A stretch of 8,800 nt of DNA from SIG565 sp045650565 (GCA_045650565.1 JAZRRG010000037.1:1-8800); one strand, 5' to 3'. Numbered from the stretch's first letter, positions 1 through 8,263 are shown. Program-made: numbers and translations. The notes: generated from the letters alone by a model not told the origin.

Positions 1-2320
1 AGGTTTTAATAGATTTATGCTGCTTTAAATGCTTATGAACCGCAGTTCTTAAAACTCCTGTGCCCTTGCCGTGAATAATGGTTATACTGTTAAGACCCGT
101 CATAACCGCATTGTCGATAAATCGGTCAAGGTGTATAAGGCCCTCGTCAACTGCCATACCACGCATATCAATTTCGGTGAATGCAATTCTATCCGCACCT
201 GAACGAATGCCCGTCACAAGATGCTTTTTATCTTTTTTTGGCAACTGTTTATCAAGCAAAACAATATTTTTTTCATCGGTCCAAATTTTAATATTACCGA
301 TATTTACATAAATTTTATCTGTTTTGATTTCTAAAATCGTACCGTTTTTGCCGATGTCTGAGACCCTTACCGTATCACCAATAACAAGCGGTCGTGGTAA
401 CACATAATCGTCCTTTGCTTCAATAATGGGATTTGCAATCGAATGCATATCGTTAAGGGTGCGTTTCGTGGTGCGAGAAGCATCCGAAAAGCCGCTGAAA
501 TTTTTATCCTTAGATGCTTTTTTACGCATCTCATCAAGCTCGTTTAATAATTCGTTAGATTTATAACGAGTTTTCTCGATTATAAACTCCGCATCCTGAC
601 TGGCTTTTCCTAAAATTTTCTCTCTATCCGCCATAATACTCTCACGTAGCTCATCTGCCTCGTTTTTTGCGTTCAAAAGCTCAATTTTTAGCCCACTAAT
701 TTCTCTTTTTTCGGCAGCAACCTTTTGCCTTTCGGATTCGAGCGAGGAAATAATGCTCTCAAGTCGGAGGTTTTCCTCAGAAATATAATTTTTTGCATCC
801 TCAATTATCGAGTTCTCAATTCCAAGTCTGCCCGAGATAGCAAAAGCATTTGAGCGCCCGGGTACACCTATTAATAAATTGTATGTGGGGCGAAGCGTTT
901 CTACATCAAATTCACAGCAAGCATTCACAACACCCGCTGTATCTATAGCATAGGTTTTAAGCTCTGCATAGTGCGTTGTCGCCATAATTTTACATCCCTT
1001 TGCAGCCAACCTGTGCAAAATTGCACGGGCGAGTGCGGCACCCTCAATCGGGTCGGTACCTGCGCCAAGCTCATCAAGCAACACAAGACTAAACGGTGTT
1101 GCATTTTCAAGAATCGATGCAATATTCACCATATGCGAGGAAAATGTTGATAAGGACTGCTCTATGCTTTGCTCATCACCAATATCAACCAATATTTTAT
1201 CAAAAATACAAATTTCGCTTAAATCATCACAAGGCACCATAAGTCCGCACATTGTCATAAGTGTTAACAAGCCAACCGTTTTTAATGTTACGGTTTTACC
1301 GCCAGTGTTGGGGCCTGTAATTATCAAGGAATTAAAATCTACACCCAGTGTCAATGAAATCGGAACAACCTTTTCGGGCTCAATCAACGGATGCCTTGCA
1401 TTTTTAAGCACTACCCTACCGTTAGAATTTATTTTAGGCATAGATGCTTTTTGGCGGTATGCAAGATTTGCCTTGGCAAAAATAAGGGACAATTCAACAA
1501 GAATCTCATAAGAATGAATAATTGTGTCGGCAAAGGAAGCCGCCTCGCTCGATAATGCTGATAAAATTCTTGCAATTTCCTCTTTTTCTTTAAGTCGTAA
1601 AACTCTTAAATCATTATTAATTTCAACAACCGACATCGGCTCGATAAACAAGGTTGCGCCCGATGATGACGAATCGTGCACAATGCCTGAAAATTCGCCT
1701 CTAAATTCGGTTTTTACAGGTACTACAAATCTACCGTCACGCTGAGTAATAATCGTTTCTTGGAGAAATTTTGCGTAATTTGGACTCTTAATAATTTTCT
1801 CAAGCCGTTCTTTAATGTTTGATGCTGCCGCAGTAATTTTTCTTCGTATATTTTTAAGCTCGACAGAAGCATCATCATTTAAATCTTCATCATTTTTTAC
1901 CGAAAAGAAAATCTTGTCCTCAAAATACTTATTAGGCGATAATTGGCTAAAATAATGGTCAATTTCGGTCGCCTCAGATAACTCAGATGAATAACGCCAG
2001 TCGTGAATTAAACGAACCGAACGCAAAGTATCGCCAATATCAAGCAGCTCTCTAAAGGATAGTGTTGCCCCAACCTTTGCACGAGACAATGCCGATAAAT
2101 TATTCACTGCATGTCCAAAGGACGGAGATGTTGTTCGAGCCAGCATCTTATATGCCGCAAAGGTTTCGTTTAGTGTAATTTTAACCTGTTCCTCATCGGT
2201 AAATATCTCTAAATTAAGCGCTTTTTGAGCAGCATCCGGCAAGGCAGCTTCGCTCGACAGCATTTCAAGAACCTTATTAAGCTCTAAAGTATTGGCATAT
2301 TTTAAAAATTCATAAGACAT
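1..2320 (-). CDS. mutS2: Endonuclease MutS2 (MutS-family ATPase with KOW and Smr domains), 3' end cut by window edge
   Basis: My reading of the minus strand from the ATG at 2320 gives 773 uninterrupted codons, still open at the edge. MutS2 proteins are about 780-790 residues, so only a short tail is missing. In order I see a MutS-like core, Walker A (TGPNTGGKT, about residues 331-341), Walker B (LLDELGAGTDP, about 412-424), a charged coiled coil (about 505-595), a KOW-like domain (about 640-685) and a C-terminal Smr domain with IDMRGM (about 717) and HGKGTGVLR (about 747). There is no MutS1 mismatch-recognition domain. MutS2 family members act as dimeric ATPases; in Bacillus MutS2 splits collided ribosomes, while in Helicobacter it suppresses recombination through Smr nuclease activity. 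The Shine-Dalgarno AGGAG overlaps the recO stop, with 10 nt between the two genes, which implies co-transcription and translational coupling. Confidence 0.96.
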   Translation of the reverse strand, partial: MSYEFLKYANTLELNKVLEMLSSEAALPDAAQKALNLEIFTDEEQVKITLNETFAAYKMLARTTSPSFGHAVNNLSALSRAKVGATLSFRELLDIGDTLRSVRLIHDWRYSSELSEATEIDHYFSQLSPNKYFEDKIFFSVKNDEDLNDDASVELKNIRRKITAAASNIKERLEKIIKSPNYAKFLQETIITQRDGRFVVPVKTEFRGEFSGIVHDSSSSGATLFIEPMSVVEINNDLRVLRLKEKEEIARILSALSSEAASFADTIIHSYEILVELSLIFAKANLAYRQKASMPKINSNGRVVLKNARHPLIEPEKVVPISLTLGVDFNSLIITGPNTGGKTVTLKTVGLLTLMTMCGLMVPCDDLSEICIFDKILVDIGDEQSIEQSLSTFSSHMVNIASILENATPFSLVLLDELGAGTDPIEGAALARAILHRLAAKGCKIMATTHYAELKTYAIDTAGVVNACCEFDVETLRPTYNLLIGVPGRSNAFAISGRLGIENSIIEDAKNYISEENLRLESIISSLESERQKVAAEKREISGLKIELLNAKNEADELRESIMADREKILGKASQDAEFIIEKTRYKSNELLNELDEMRKKASKDKNFSGFSDASRTTKRTLNDMHSIANPIIEAKDDYVLPRPLVIGDTVRVSDIGKNGTILEIKTDKIYVNIGNIKIWTDEKNIVLLDKQLPKKDKKHLVTGIRSGADRIAFTEIDMRGMAVDEGLIHLDRFIDNAVMTGLNSITIIHGKGTGVLRTAVHKHLKQHKSIKT

Positions 2321-2330
2321 TATGTAGCTC

Positions 2331-3071
2331 CTAATCCATACTGTAATAGAAATCTAATGTACGGAATTTTCTCTCGGTTTGTGATATTATAAACGATTCG
2401 GTGATTTTTGAGAGTCTATCGGCCTTTTCATTTGGAATTTCAAAAGAAAATATTTTTTCGAAATCAACATACACAATATATCTCATTGCCGAAATCAGTG
2501 TTGCATCAAGGTATATGCCCTTGTCATCTACCCGCTTACATTTTCTACAGCTCAAAGCGCCCTCATCAGAATAAAAATACATCTCTGATTCAAAAAAATT
2601 TCCGCACTCCCTACAACCCACAAGGTCGGGCATATAGCCGGAAATCGATAGTGAACGCAATTCAAATATCGCCTTTAAAAGCGGCAGGTACTTCTTTTGA
2701 GGAAACATAAGATGAAATGTGTTTAAAATTAACCGGAGCAAATCCTCAGAATTAGTATCGGGAGGAGAAAGTGCCTCGGCCACTTCACAAAAATACTGGC
2801 ATAAGGACAGCGCCTTAACATCGCTCCCAATTTTGAAAAAACTGTGCTTCAGCGCCGCATCGCTTACACGGTATGAGCCCTTAACAAAACGAAGTGTAAA
2901 ATCCGAGTAACAAAAAAGTGATGTTGCCGAATAATATTTATTATTGATTTTTTTGGCGTTTGAGGCAAATGCCTTAACAATACCATTATTCTTAGTTAAA
3001 AGTGTTAGTAGTCGGTCGTTCTCGCCTGTGTCGGTCACCCTTATCACCAGTGCCTGAGTTGTTATCTGCAT
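2331..3071 (-). CDS. recO: DNA repair protein RecO
   Basis: This 246-residue protein is of normal RecO length. RecO loads RecA onto SSB-coated single-stranded DNA with RecR and anneals complementary strands in RecF-pathway recombinational repair. The N-terminal stretch (about 3-80) fits the RecO OB fold, with the family pattern ALVIRVTDTGENDRLLTLLT. A four-cysteine zinc site typical of Gram-positive RecO is intact: C153-x2-C156 and C175-x2-C178. I chose the ATG at 3071 because an AAGGAG sits 7 nt upstream; an in-frame GTG at 3074 would be only 4 nt from it. The start lies deep inside yqzL, so recO translation probably depends on ribosomes reading yqzL. The stop TAG at 2331-2333 touches the mutS2 ribosome-binding site. 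Confidence 0.96.
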   Translation of the reverse strand: MQITTQALVIRVTDTGENDRLLTLLTKNNGIVKAFASNAKKINNKYYSATSLFCYSDFTLRFVKGSYRVSDAALKHSFFKIGSDVKALSLCQYFCEVAEALSPPDTNSEDLLRLILNTFHLMFPQKKYLPLLKAIFELRSLSISGYMPDLVGCRECGNFFESEMYFYSDEGALSCRKCKRVDDKGIYLDATLISAMRYIVYVDFEKIFSFEIPNEKADRLSKITESFIISQTERKFRTLDFYYSMD

Positions 3072-3168
3072 CACTGCGCTCCTTACCGTTTTTTAATCGC
3101 TTATATTCAATATAATACTGTATATTTCCTGTGCTTGTAAAGTTCTTCCACAAATCATTTAAGCCCAT
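2992..3168 (-). CDS. yqzL: YqzL-like small protein
   Basis: This 58-residue protein has an N-terminal segment (LWKNFTSTGNIQYYIEYKRL, residues 5-24) that matches what I recall of YqzL, a short conserved protein of unknown function encoded between era and recO in Bacilli and Clostridia. The ATG at 3168 is preceded by CGGAG with good spacing; an upstream in-frame ATG at 3198 has no comparable site. Known YqzL proteins are about 45-50 residues. Here the tail (about residues 32-58) is polar and highly charged and is read from DNA that also encodes the RecO N-terminus, giving an 80-nt overlap. The tail may therefore be unconserved. A TATAAT at 3244-3239 in the era-yqzL gap could be an internal -10 box, but I see no good -35 partner. 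Confidence 0.72.
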   Translation of the reverse strand: MGLNDLWKNFTSTGNIQYYIEYKRLKNGKERSDADNNSGTGDKGDRHRRERPTTNTFN

Positions 3169-3252
3169 AAAAACACTCCGTAATTTTAATTTTTGCAAAC
3201 ATCAAGTGTTAATAATTTACCCGAAAGAACTTAGACGTATTATAGGAAAAAA

Positions 3253-4176
3253 TTACTGGTCTAACCCAAAATTATGAATTAAGCTTTGTCGGTTTCTCCA
3301 GTCCTCTTTTACCTTAACCCAAAGCTTTAAATCGGCTTTAATTCCAAAAAAGTTTTCAATATCACGGCGAGACATAGTGCCAACCCGTTTAAGCATTTCG
3401 CCGCCTTTTCCAATAATAATTCCCTTATGTGACTGGCGCTCACAGTATATTGTTGCCTCTACGCAAAGTATCGGCTCTCCGCCCACAGTATCACGCTCAA
3501 AAAAACGCTCGATATCAACAGCAATGCCGTGCGGAATTTCTTTACTTAACGAATTCAGCAGTTTTTCTCTGATAATTTCCGCCACCATCACCCTATCGGG
3601 CTGGTCGGTAAAATCATCATCCGAAAAATAGTGTACCGATTCTTTAGCAAACTTCGCCGCCTCGCTTATTAACAACTCAACACCGTCACCTGTTAGCGCC
3701 GAAAATGGAACTACTGCATCAAAGTCGAATTTCGACATATATGTAGAAATGATTTTAAATAAATCCTCTTTGTTTTGCAGTAAATCAATTTTATTTATGC
3801 CAAGAATGGCTTTTAAATTGCGTTTCTTTAGTTCCTCAATAAGTTCGGTCTCGGCAGGCGGAATCTCGCCATCTGCTAAACTGAATTTAGGCGCCGCATC
3901 TACAACAAGTAAAACTGCATCAACGTCAGCCAGTCCCGATGATACCGCTTTTATCATATTCTTACCCAGCTCATTATGTGGTTTGTGAAAACCGGGCGTG
4001 TCGATAAACACAATTTGCAAGGCGTCTTTATTAAGAACACCCATTATTCTTGTGCGTGTTGTTTGCGGCTTACTGGAAACAATAGAAACCTTGTGTCCCA
4101 ATGCTTTATTTACAAAGGAAGATTTTCCCACATTAGGTCTTCCAATAACGCTGATGAACGCCGATGTAGTACCCAT
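3253..4176 (-). CDS. era: GTPase Era
   Basis: This 307-residue protein is an essential-type GTPase that binds the 3' end of 16S rRNA and assists 30S subunit assembly. G motifs are complete: G1 GRPNVGKS (12-19), G2 region KPQTTRTR (36-43), G3 DTPG (59-62), G4 NKID (128-131) and G5 SAL (159-161). The C-terminal KH RNA-binding domain carries IIIGKGGEMLKRVG (253-266). Length and layout are normal. A slightly long acidic stretch (about 99-114, SLADGEIPPAE) lies between G3 and G4. The ribosome-binding site (AGGTGG) is formed partly from the ybeY stop codon, 8 nt separating the two genes. Direct adjacency to ybeY, another 16S maturation factor, fits the functional partnership reported between Era and YbeY. 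Confidence 0.98.
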   Translation of the reverse strand: MGTTSAFISVIGRPNVGKSSFVNKALGHKVSIVSSKPQTTRTRIMGVLNKDALQIVFIDTPGFHKPHNELGKNMIKAVSSGLADVDAVLLVVDAAPKFSLADGEIPPAETELIEELKKRNLKAILGINKIDLLQNKEDLFKIISTYMSKFDFDAVVPFSALTGDGVELLISEAAKFAKESVHYFSDDDFTDQPDRVMVAEIIREKLLNSLSKEIPHGIAVDIERFFERDTVGGEPILCVEATIYCERQSHKGIIIGKGGEMLKRVGTMSRRDIENFFGIKADLKLWVKVKEDWRNRQSLIHNFGLDQ

Positions 4177-4184
4177 AAAACCAC

Positions 4185-4670
4185 CTATTCCTTAACTATT
4201 GCAAGTCCTAAAAGGCCTAGAACAAGCTCCTCTTTTTCACGCATTATGGCTTTTTGCAAGCCACCGTCTATATGGTCATATCCCAACAGGTGAAGCACCG
4301 AATGAACCGTTAAATATGCAATTTCTCGCTCAATGCCGTGACCATACATTTCCGCCTGATGCATAGCTATCTCGGTGCAAATAAGCACATCCCCGAGCAT
4401 CTTGGCACCGCTTTCAGGGTTGGTGTCATATATACCATTCTCCCCTAACGGAAACGAGAGTACATCTGTTGGTGCATCAATGCTTCTGAATTCCAGATTT
4501 ATCTCGTTAATTTCCTTCCTATCAACAAATGTGACATTTATCTCCGCATCATCTAAAAACCCTTCAACCTTGAGCGTTGCCGTACACGCCTTCCTAACAA
4601 GAAAGCGTGTGCCCCCAGGCAATTTAACCGATTTTTGTTTATCACTGATAATAACCTTTACCTTACCCAT
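4185..4670 (-). CDS. ybeY: Endoribonuclease YbeY (16S rRNA 3'-end maturation factor)
   Basis: This 161-residue protein is a cytoplasmic zinc-dependent endoribonuclease of the UPF0054 family, involved in 16S rRNA 3'-end processing and 70S quality control. The metal-binding H-x3-H-x5-H motif is intact (H123, H127, H133, within TVHSVLHLLGYDH); the usual Gly after the first His is Ser here. The family motif TDVLSFPL (68-75), the acidic MLGDV strand (91-95) and the C-terminal MREKEELVLGLLGL (143-156) are also present. The ATG at 4670 lies one nucleotide after the phoH stop, and the site AAGGGA falls in the last phoH codons, so the two genes are almost certainly translationally coupled. Confidence 0.97.
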   Translation of the reverse strand: MGKVKVIISDKQKSVKLPGGTRFLVRKACTATLKVEGFLDDAEINVTFVDRKEINEINLEFRSIDAPTDVLSFPLGENGIYDTNPESGAKMLGDVLICTEIAMHQAEMYGHGIEREIAYLTVHSVLHLLGYDHIDGGLQKAIMREKEELVLGLLGLAIVKE

Positions 4671-4671
4671 T

Positions 4672-5640
4672 TTATTTTCCCTTGTCCTCGTTTTTCTCGT
4701 ACGCTTTAATTATTTCTTGAACCAGCTTATGACGTACAACATCCCTTCCGCTTAGCATAACTACGGCAATATCATTTATGCCCTTTAGAATTTTAAGCAC
4801 AGTTTTTAGTCCCGATGTTTTACCTGACGGCAAATCTATTTGTGTTATATCGCCGGTAACAACTATCTTTGAATTGTTACCTAAACGGGTTAGGAACATT
4901 TTCATTTGCTCACTGGTGGTATTTTGCGCCTCATCAAGAATTATAAAACTATCATCCAACGTTCTGCCACGCATATAAGCCAAGGGCGCCACCTCAATGT
5001 CGCCTCGCTCCTGGCATTTTAAAAAGTTTTCAGCCCCCAGCATATCAAACAACGCATCATAAAGCGGTCTTAAATACGGGTCCACCTTTTGTTGCAGGTC
5101 GCCCGGCAAAAATCCCAAGCTCTCCCCAGCTTCAACCGCAGGTCGAGTTAAAACAATGCGGCTTACAAGCTTTGAACGATACGCCGTAACCGCCATAGCA
5201 ACCGCCAAATAGGTTTTACCTGTTCCCGCCGGTCCCACACCAAAGGTTATAGTGTTTGATTTTATTGCTTTTACATACTTTTCCTGACCGAGAGTTTTTG
5301 GCTTTACCGAACGACCCTTGCGGGTTACGGTAATACACTCAATATCGCTTAATGCATGTATATTGTCGGCATTGCCATCATCAATAAGCCCCATTATATA
5401 ATTTATATTTTGATGAGTAATATTTTCGCCCTTTTCAATTAGAGCGAGTAAGGCGCTGATTGTCTTTTCGGCATATACCGTGCTTTCCTCATCACCGCAA
5501 ATTTTTATACTGCCACCATGCGAAGTAATAACAACACCGTAATTTTTTTCAATCAAATTTATATTTTCATCAAAATTGCCAAACAAAGCCGATATTGAAT
5601 TTATGTCCTTTATTTTAATAACTTTTTCCGTATGTCTCAT
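4672..5640 (-). CDS. phoH: PhoH-like P-loop ATPase (PhoH/PhoL family)
   Basis: From the ATG at 5640 the product has 322 residues. The N-terminal about 110 residues form the KH-like module of chromosomal PhoH/PhoL proteins (GVVITSHGGSIKICGD). The ATPase domain follows, with Walker A GPAGTGKT (136-143), the motif LTRPAVEAGESLGFLPGD and Walker B FIILDEAQNT (about 232-241). PhoH/PhoL proteins are predicted RNA-linked ATPases or helicases; the constant pairing with ybeY points to RNA processing or ribosome work, although the exact reaction is unsettled. The start is uncertain: GAAAGG lies only about 2 nt before the ATG, while an in-frame TTG at 5649 would add three residues but has no visible ribosome-binding site. 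In Bacillus pgpH lies between phoH and ybeY; here one nucleotide separates them. Confidence 0.95.
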   Translation of the reverse strand: MRHTEKVIKIKDINSISALFGNFDENINLIEKNYGVVITSHGGSIKICGDEESTVYAEKTISALLALIEKGENITHQNINYIMGLIDDGNADNIHALSDIECITVTRKGRSVKPKTLGQEKYVKAIKSNTITFGVGPAGTGKTYLAVAMAVTAYRSKLVSRIVLTRPAVEAGESLGFLPGDLQQKVDPYLRPLYDALFDMLGAENFLKCQERGDIEVAPLAYMRGRTLDDSFIILDEAQNTTSEQMKMFLTRLGNNSKIVVTGDITQIDLPSGKTSGLKTVLKILKGINDIAVVMLSGRDVVRHKLVQEIIKAYEKNEDKGK

Positions 5641-5673
5641 ACCTTTCAAGTGAAATTGAAATTTTAATTTAAT

Positions 5674-5703
5674 TGTATAATATTATAACATATATCTTGT
5701 AAA
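5674..5703 (-). promoter_or_regulatory. Candidate sigma-A promoter upstream of phoH
   Basis: On the minus strand TTTACA (5703-5698, one mismatch to the -35 consensus) is followed after 18 nt by TATACA (5679-5674). This would start transcription about 25-30 nt before the phoH ATG and give vegetative expression of phoH-ybeY-era-recO-mutS2 independent of the sporulation genes upstream. The gap is extremely AT-rich, and an overlapping TATAAT at 5688-5683 has only a poor -35, so chance matches are likely. Confidence 0.35.
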
Positions 5704-5704
5704 A

Positions 5705-6862
5705 TTAAAATAATATTTTTTCCTCTACGCCTATGTTTTTTTGATATTTTACAGTAAATACTGCTTTATAATGTGTTTCGGTGTTTTGTGTGGCAACACT
5801 TATAATGTCAATATCGGTTATATCTCTTTTTTGAATAATATCTTTAAAAAGTACATCCACCTCGCTTTCAATTTGTTGCTCGTTTTTTACATAGGTAGAA
5901 ATAGCGTATGGAAAAAGCTTTAATTTATAAAATGCAATTGGCATTTCACTGTCAAAAAGCATAAGCGGTGTGGTGCTGCTTTCACAATCGTAGCTTCTGT
6001 TTTCACCACCCAAATACAACGGAAGCTTTAAGCCAAAAAAGTCTACCGCATATTTTGAATAGCCGTTACCAATATAATTTTTATGCTTACCGATTAGCTC
6101 GACCTCTATCGGAATTTTTTCCTCAATTTCGGCAACAATTTCACCAGTGGCCGATGTAAAATGCGTTTTCCCCGCAACATCAACAACACCGCTTATCAAC
6201 AGGTCTCCTTTGCTTACTGCATCACCCTTTTCGACCGCAGCACTGCCTTTGTAGACAATTACACTTTTTATCACCGCATTATAATCGGACACCACATTAC
6301 AGTAATCATTTTTTACGTTTTGATTTTTAATTTCGCTTACATTCACCGTTACAACGCTACCCTCAACATTTACCGACGCCCACGCAAGCGAACTACACTT
6401 GAGAAGCAATTTATCACGCAGTGTATATGATTCTATCCTATTTTTTAAAATCCCCTTTTTTAAGCCGACCTCTTCACATGCGGTTAATATTTCTTCACTG
6501 TCAACCAAAGAATTTCCTTCTATTCGCACCTGCCAAACGAAAAGATTTAGTATGTAAATTATTGCGAAAAATAGAACTATTCCACATGCAAAGCCATAGC
6601 GGTACCTGTTTTTGTTTAAAATAAAGGGCAGACCGTGTCTTTTTATAACCTTTACCTTTATTCCCGACCTGCCACGAATTTTACGGATTTTTTTAAAGTC
6701 CTTAACCTTTATGGTAGTTAAAAGCTTGTCAGAGCTCCTATTAATATTCCATACGCTAATTTTATTAAGTGCAAAGAGATTTAATAATCTTTCACAAAAT
6801 TCCCCTGTAGCTTCAATATCAAGATATCCTAAAATAAAACGAAACAACTTAATTATCATCAT
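5705..6862 (-). CDS. yqfD: Sporulation protein YqfD
   Basis: This 385-residue protein is close to the usual YqfD length of about 400. YqfD is a sporulation-associated membrane protein, transcribed in the mother cell under sigma-E in Bacillus and clostridia. Residues 1-85 are basic and predicted cytoplasmic. One clear transmembrane helix (about 90-112, YGFACGIVLFFAIIYILNLF) leads into VRIEGNSLVDSEEIL, a POTRA/FtsQ-like start of the large extracytoplasmic region. A GDAVSKGDLLISGVV segment (about 213-227) in that region looks like a short lipoyl/barrel-sandwich type fold. I chose the ATG at 6862, two nucleotides after the yqfC stop; an upstream TTG at 6871 would overlap yqfC by 7 nt. No strong ribosome-binding site is visible, which fits translational coupling to yqfC. 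Confidence 0.93.
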   Translation of the reverse strand: MMIIKLFRFILGYLDIEATGEFCERLLNLFALNKISVWNINRSSDKLLTTIKVKDFKKIRKIRGRSGIKVKVIKRHGLPFILNKNRYRYGFACGIVLFFAIIYILNLFVWQVRIEGNSLVDSEEILTACEEVGLKKGILKNRIESYTLRDKLLLKCSSLAWASVNVEGSVVTVNVSEIKNQNVKNDYCNVVSDYNAVIKSVIVYKGSAAVEKGDAVSKGDLLISGVVDVAGKTHFTSATGEIVAEIEEKIPIEVELIGKHKNYIGNGYSKYAVDFFGLKLPLYLGGENRSYDCESSTTPLMLFDSEMPIAFYKLKLFPYAISTYVKNEQQIESEVDVLFKDIIQKRDITDIDIISVATQNTETHYKAVFTVKYQKNIGVEEKILF

Positions 6863-6864
6863 AT

Positions 6865-7164
6865 CTAACAAAATTCAACCGACAAAATTATTCCGTCAAC
6901 CATAACCTCATTACCGTCCAGCATGGTGATTTTCAAATCTGTCCCGTTGATATTTATGTACCCCCTACCATAGTTTATTTTTACCGACTGTGCACTGTAT
7001 TCAACAATACTTTTACACCCCTCAACCTTCACGCTTCGGTTGCCCGTTAAAATGATATTAGGGTAAATCCCCGAATTTTGAGCAATTGACACTTCCTCTC
7101 CAAAATTAAATAATTCTATTTTTTCTTTTTTCTTTTTCATATTTACTTTGTATTTTTTAAGCAT
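6865..7164 (-). CDS. yqfC: Sporulation protein YqfC
   Basis: This 99-residue protein is recognised by its constant place in front of yqfD and by the family pattern: a Lys-rich N-terminus, then PNIILTGNRSVKVEGCKSIV, then beta-strand repeats ending in DGNEVMVDGIILSVEF. YqfC is a small sporulation protein of the YabP/YqfC family, sigma-E controlled in Bacillus; its biochemical role is unknown. It is predicted soluble, with no signal peptide or membrane segment. The ATG at 7164 is preceded by AGGTGG (7177-7172) with 7-nt spacing, a better start than the in-frame ATG at 7185, which lacks such a site. A third ATG at 7140 would drop the first eight residues. Confidence 0.9.
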   Translation of the reverse strand: MLKKYKVNMKKKKEKIELFNFGEEVSIAQNSGIYPNIILTGNRSVKVEGCKSIVEYSAQSVKINYGRGYININGTDLKITMLDGNEVMVDGIILSVEFC

Positions 7165-7237
7165 TGAAAAACCACCTGTGAACATATTTATTATAAAATA
7201 TGAAAATAATTTTTACTTAATACTTAGAGGTCATAAA
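7165..7237. promoter_or_regulatory. Divergent intergenic region between yqfC and ylbJ
   Basis: This 73-nt AT-rich gap must hold the start signals for two divergently read sporulation genes. Ribosome-binding sites are clear for both: AGGTGG for yqfC (7177-7172) and AGAGG for ylbJ (7226-7230). For ylbJ, ACATATT (7182-7188) followed 14 nt later by AAAATAAT (7203-7210) weakly resembles a sigma-E promoter (5 of 8 at the -10). For yqfC, TCATATT (7203-7197 on the minus strand) fits a sigma-E -35, but no matching -10 follows. Sigma-E control is inferred mainly from the families. Confidence 0.35.
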
Positions 7238-8263
7238 ATGCTTAATAAGAATAGATTACTTGACATATTTACGCTGGGCGTTATAGGGCTTGGAATGCTT
7301 TTATTACTGATTTTCCCCAACAAAATGTCTATAGGCATTGCCGATGGACTGATGATTTGCGGAAATATTTTAATTCCTTCACTCTTTCCCTTCACGGTTC
7401 TGTCAGTTTTCCTTTTTGAATGCGGTATAATTCAAAAAAGAATACAAAGCTCGTTTTCGTTTGCATTTGTAATATTTATCTTGTCAGCACTCGGCGGTTA
7501 CCCAATAGGTGCGAAAATCATTGCCGACGCTCACAACAACGGCTACATAAATAAAGAAACCGCCAACCGTACACTGAGATTTTGCGTTAATGCAGGACCG
7601 GCTTTTATACTAACGGTTGTGGGAAAAGGAATTTTTTCAAATGAGAAAATCGGAATTATACTTTTAGTGGCACACCTAATTTCCTCTCTTGAAATACTTT
7701 TATTTAATGGACGCTATCTTTTGCGAGAGAATATCAAATGCAATAAACAAAAGACGTCCACGCTTGCGCAGTCTTTTGTGACATCGGTCGCCTCGGCTTG
7801 CTCATCGATGATAGGAATTAGCAGCTATGTAATACTTTTTTCAGGAATCATTAACCTCTTGCAAAGTTTGGAAAAAAGGTCGACATTTGTTGTTGGTTTA
7901 CTTGAAATTACAAATGGTGTTTTAAAAAATAAAAACATATATTTAATTACTTTCTTTTTGGGCTTTTCGGGTTTTTGTATCATAATGCAAATACTATCAA
8001 TCGGCGCCAATTTTATTGACAAACCTTATAAATTAATCACTTCCCGCATAGCGCATGGACTCTTATCGGTTGTTAATTTGAAATTGCTACTTCTTTTATT
8101 TCCCATATGCGCACAAACAATCACGAATAACACTACCTTTAATTACAGGGCGGTAACAAATAACACGCTTGGCGGATTATTGCTAATTCTTTTGGCAATA
8201 ACATTTATAAGCACGCTCAATAATAAAAAATATTGCGGAAAAATAATTAAAGATATTTGGTAA
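7238..8263 (+). CDS. ylbJ: YlbJ-like sporulation integral membrane protein
   Basis: This 341-residue protein is very hydrophobic, with about eight to nine predicted membrane segments (for example around 11-27, 40-62, 72-88, 136-157, 190-208, 236-256, 273-290 and 311-327). Family signatures are IPSLFPFTVLS (46-56), ALGGYPIGAK (84-93), FCVNAGPAFIL (115-125) and FFLGFSGFCIIMQILS (239-254). These match YlbJ, a nucleoside-recognition/Gate-domain protein needed for spore cortex formation and expressed under sigma-E in Bacillus. The transported substrate is not established. YlbJ is commonly about 390-410 residues, so this copy is short, mainly in the central and C-terminal parts. I chose the ATG at 7238 because AGAGG lies 7 nt upstream; an in-frame ATG at 7148 would reach back into yqfC. 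There is no terminator before the tRNA promoter that begins 7 nt after the stop. Confidence 0.88.
   Translation: MLNKNRLLDIFTLGVIGLGMLLLLIFPNKMSIGIADGLMICGNILIPSLFPFTVLSVFLFECGIIQKRIQSSFSFAFVIFILSALGGYPIGAKIIADAHNNGYINKETANRTLRFCVNAGPAFILTVVGKGIFSNEKIGIILLVAHLISSLEILLFNGRYLLRENIKCNKQKTSTLAQSFVTSVASACSSMIGISSYVILFSGIINLLQSLEKRSTFVVGLLEITNGVLKNKNIYLITFFLGFSGFCIIMQILSIGANFIDKPYKLITSRIAHGLLSVVNLKLLLLLFPICAQTITNNTTFNYRAVTNNTLGGLLLILLAITFISTLNNKKYCGKIIKDIW

Noticed and set aside
1164..1745. Plus-strand reading frames at 1164-1511 and 1524-1745
   Set aside because: They lie antisense within the continuous mutS2 reading, which carries clear Walker and Smr motifs; they have no plausible start signals.
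6863..6871. TTG start of yqfD at 6871
   Set aside because: The paired ATGs at 6862 and 6859 follow the yqfC stop directly; the TTG adds only three residues and has no ribosome-binding site.
7148..7237. Longer start for YlbJ at 7148
   Set aside because: It would overlap yqfC on the opposite strand, adds a segment unlike the family N-terminus, and ignores the good AGAGG site in front of the ATG at 7238.
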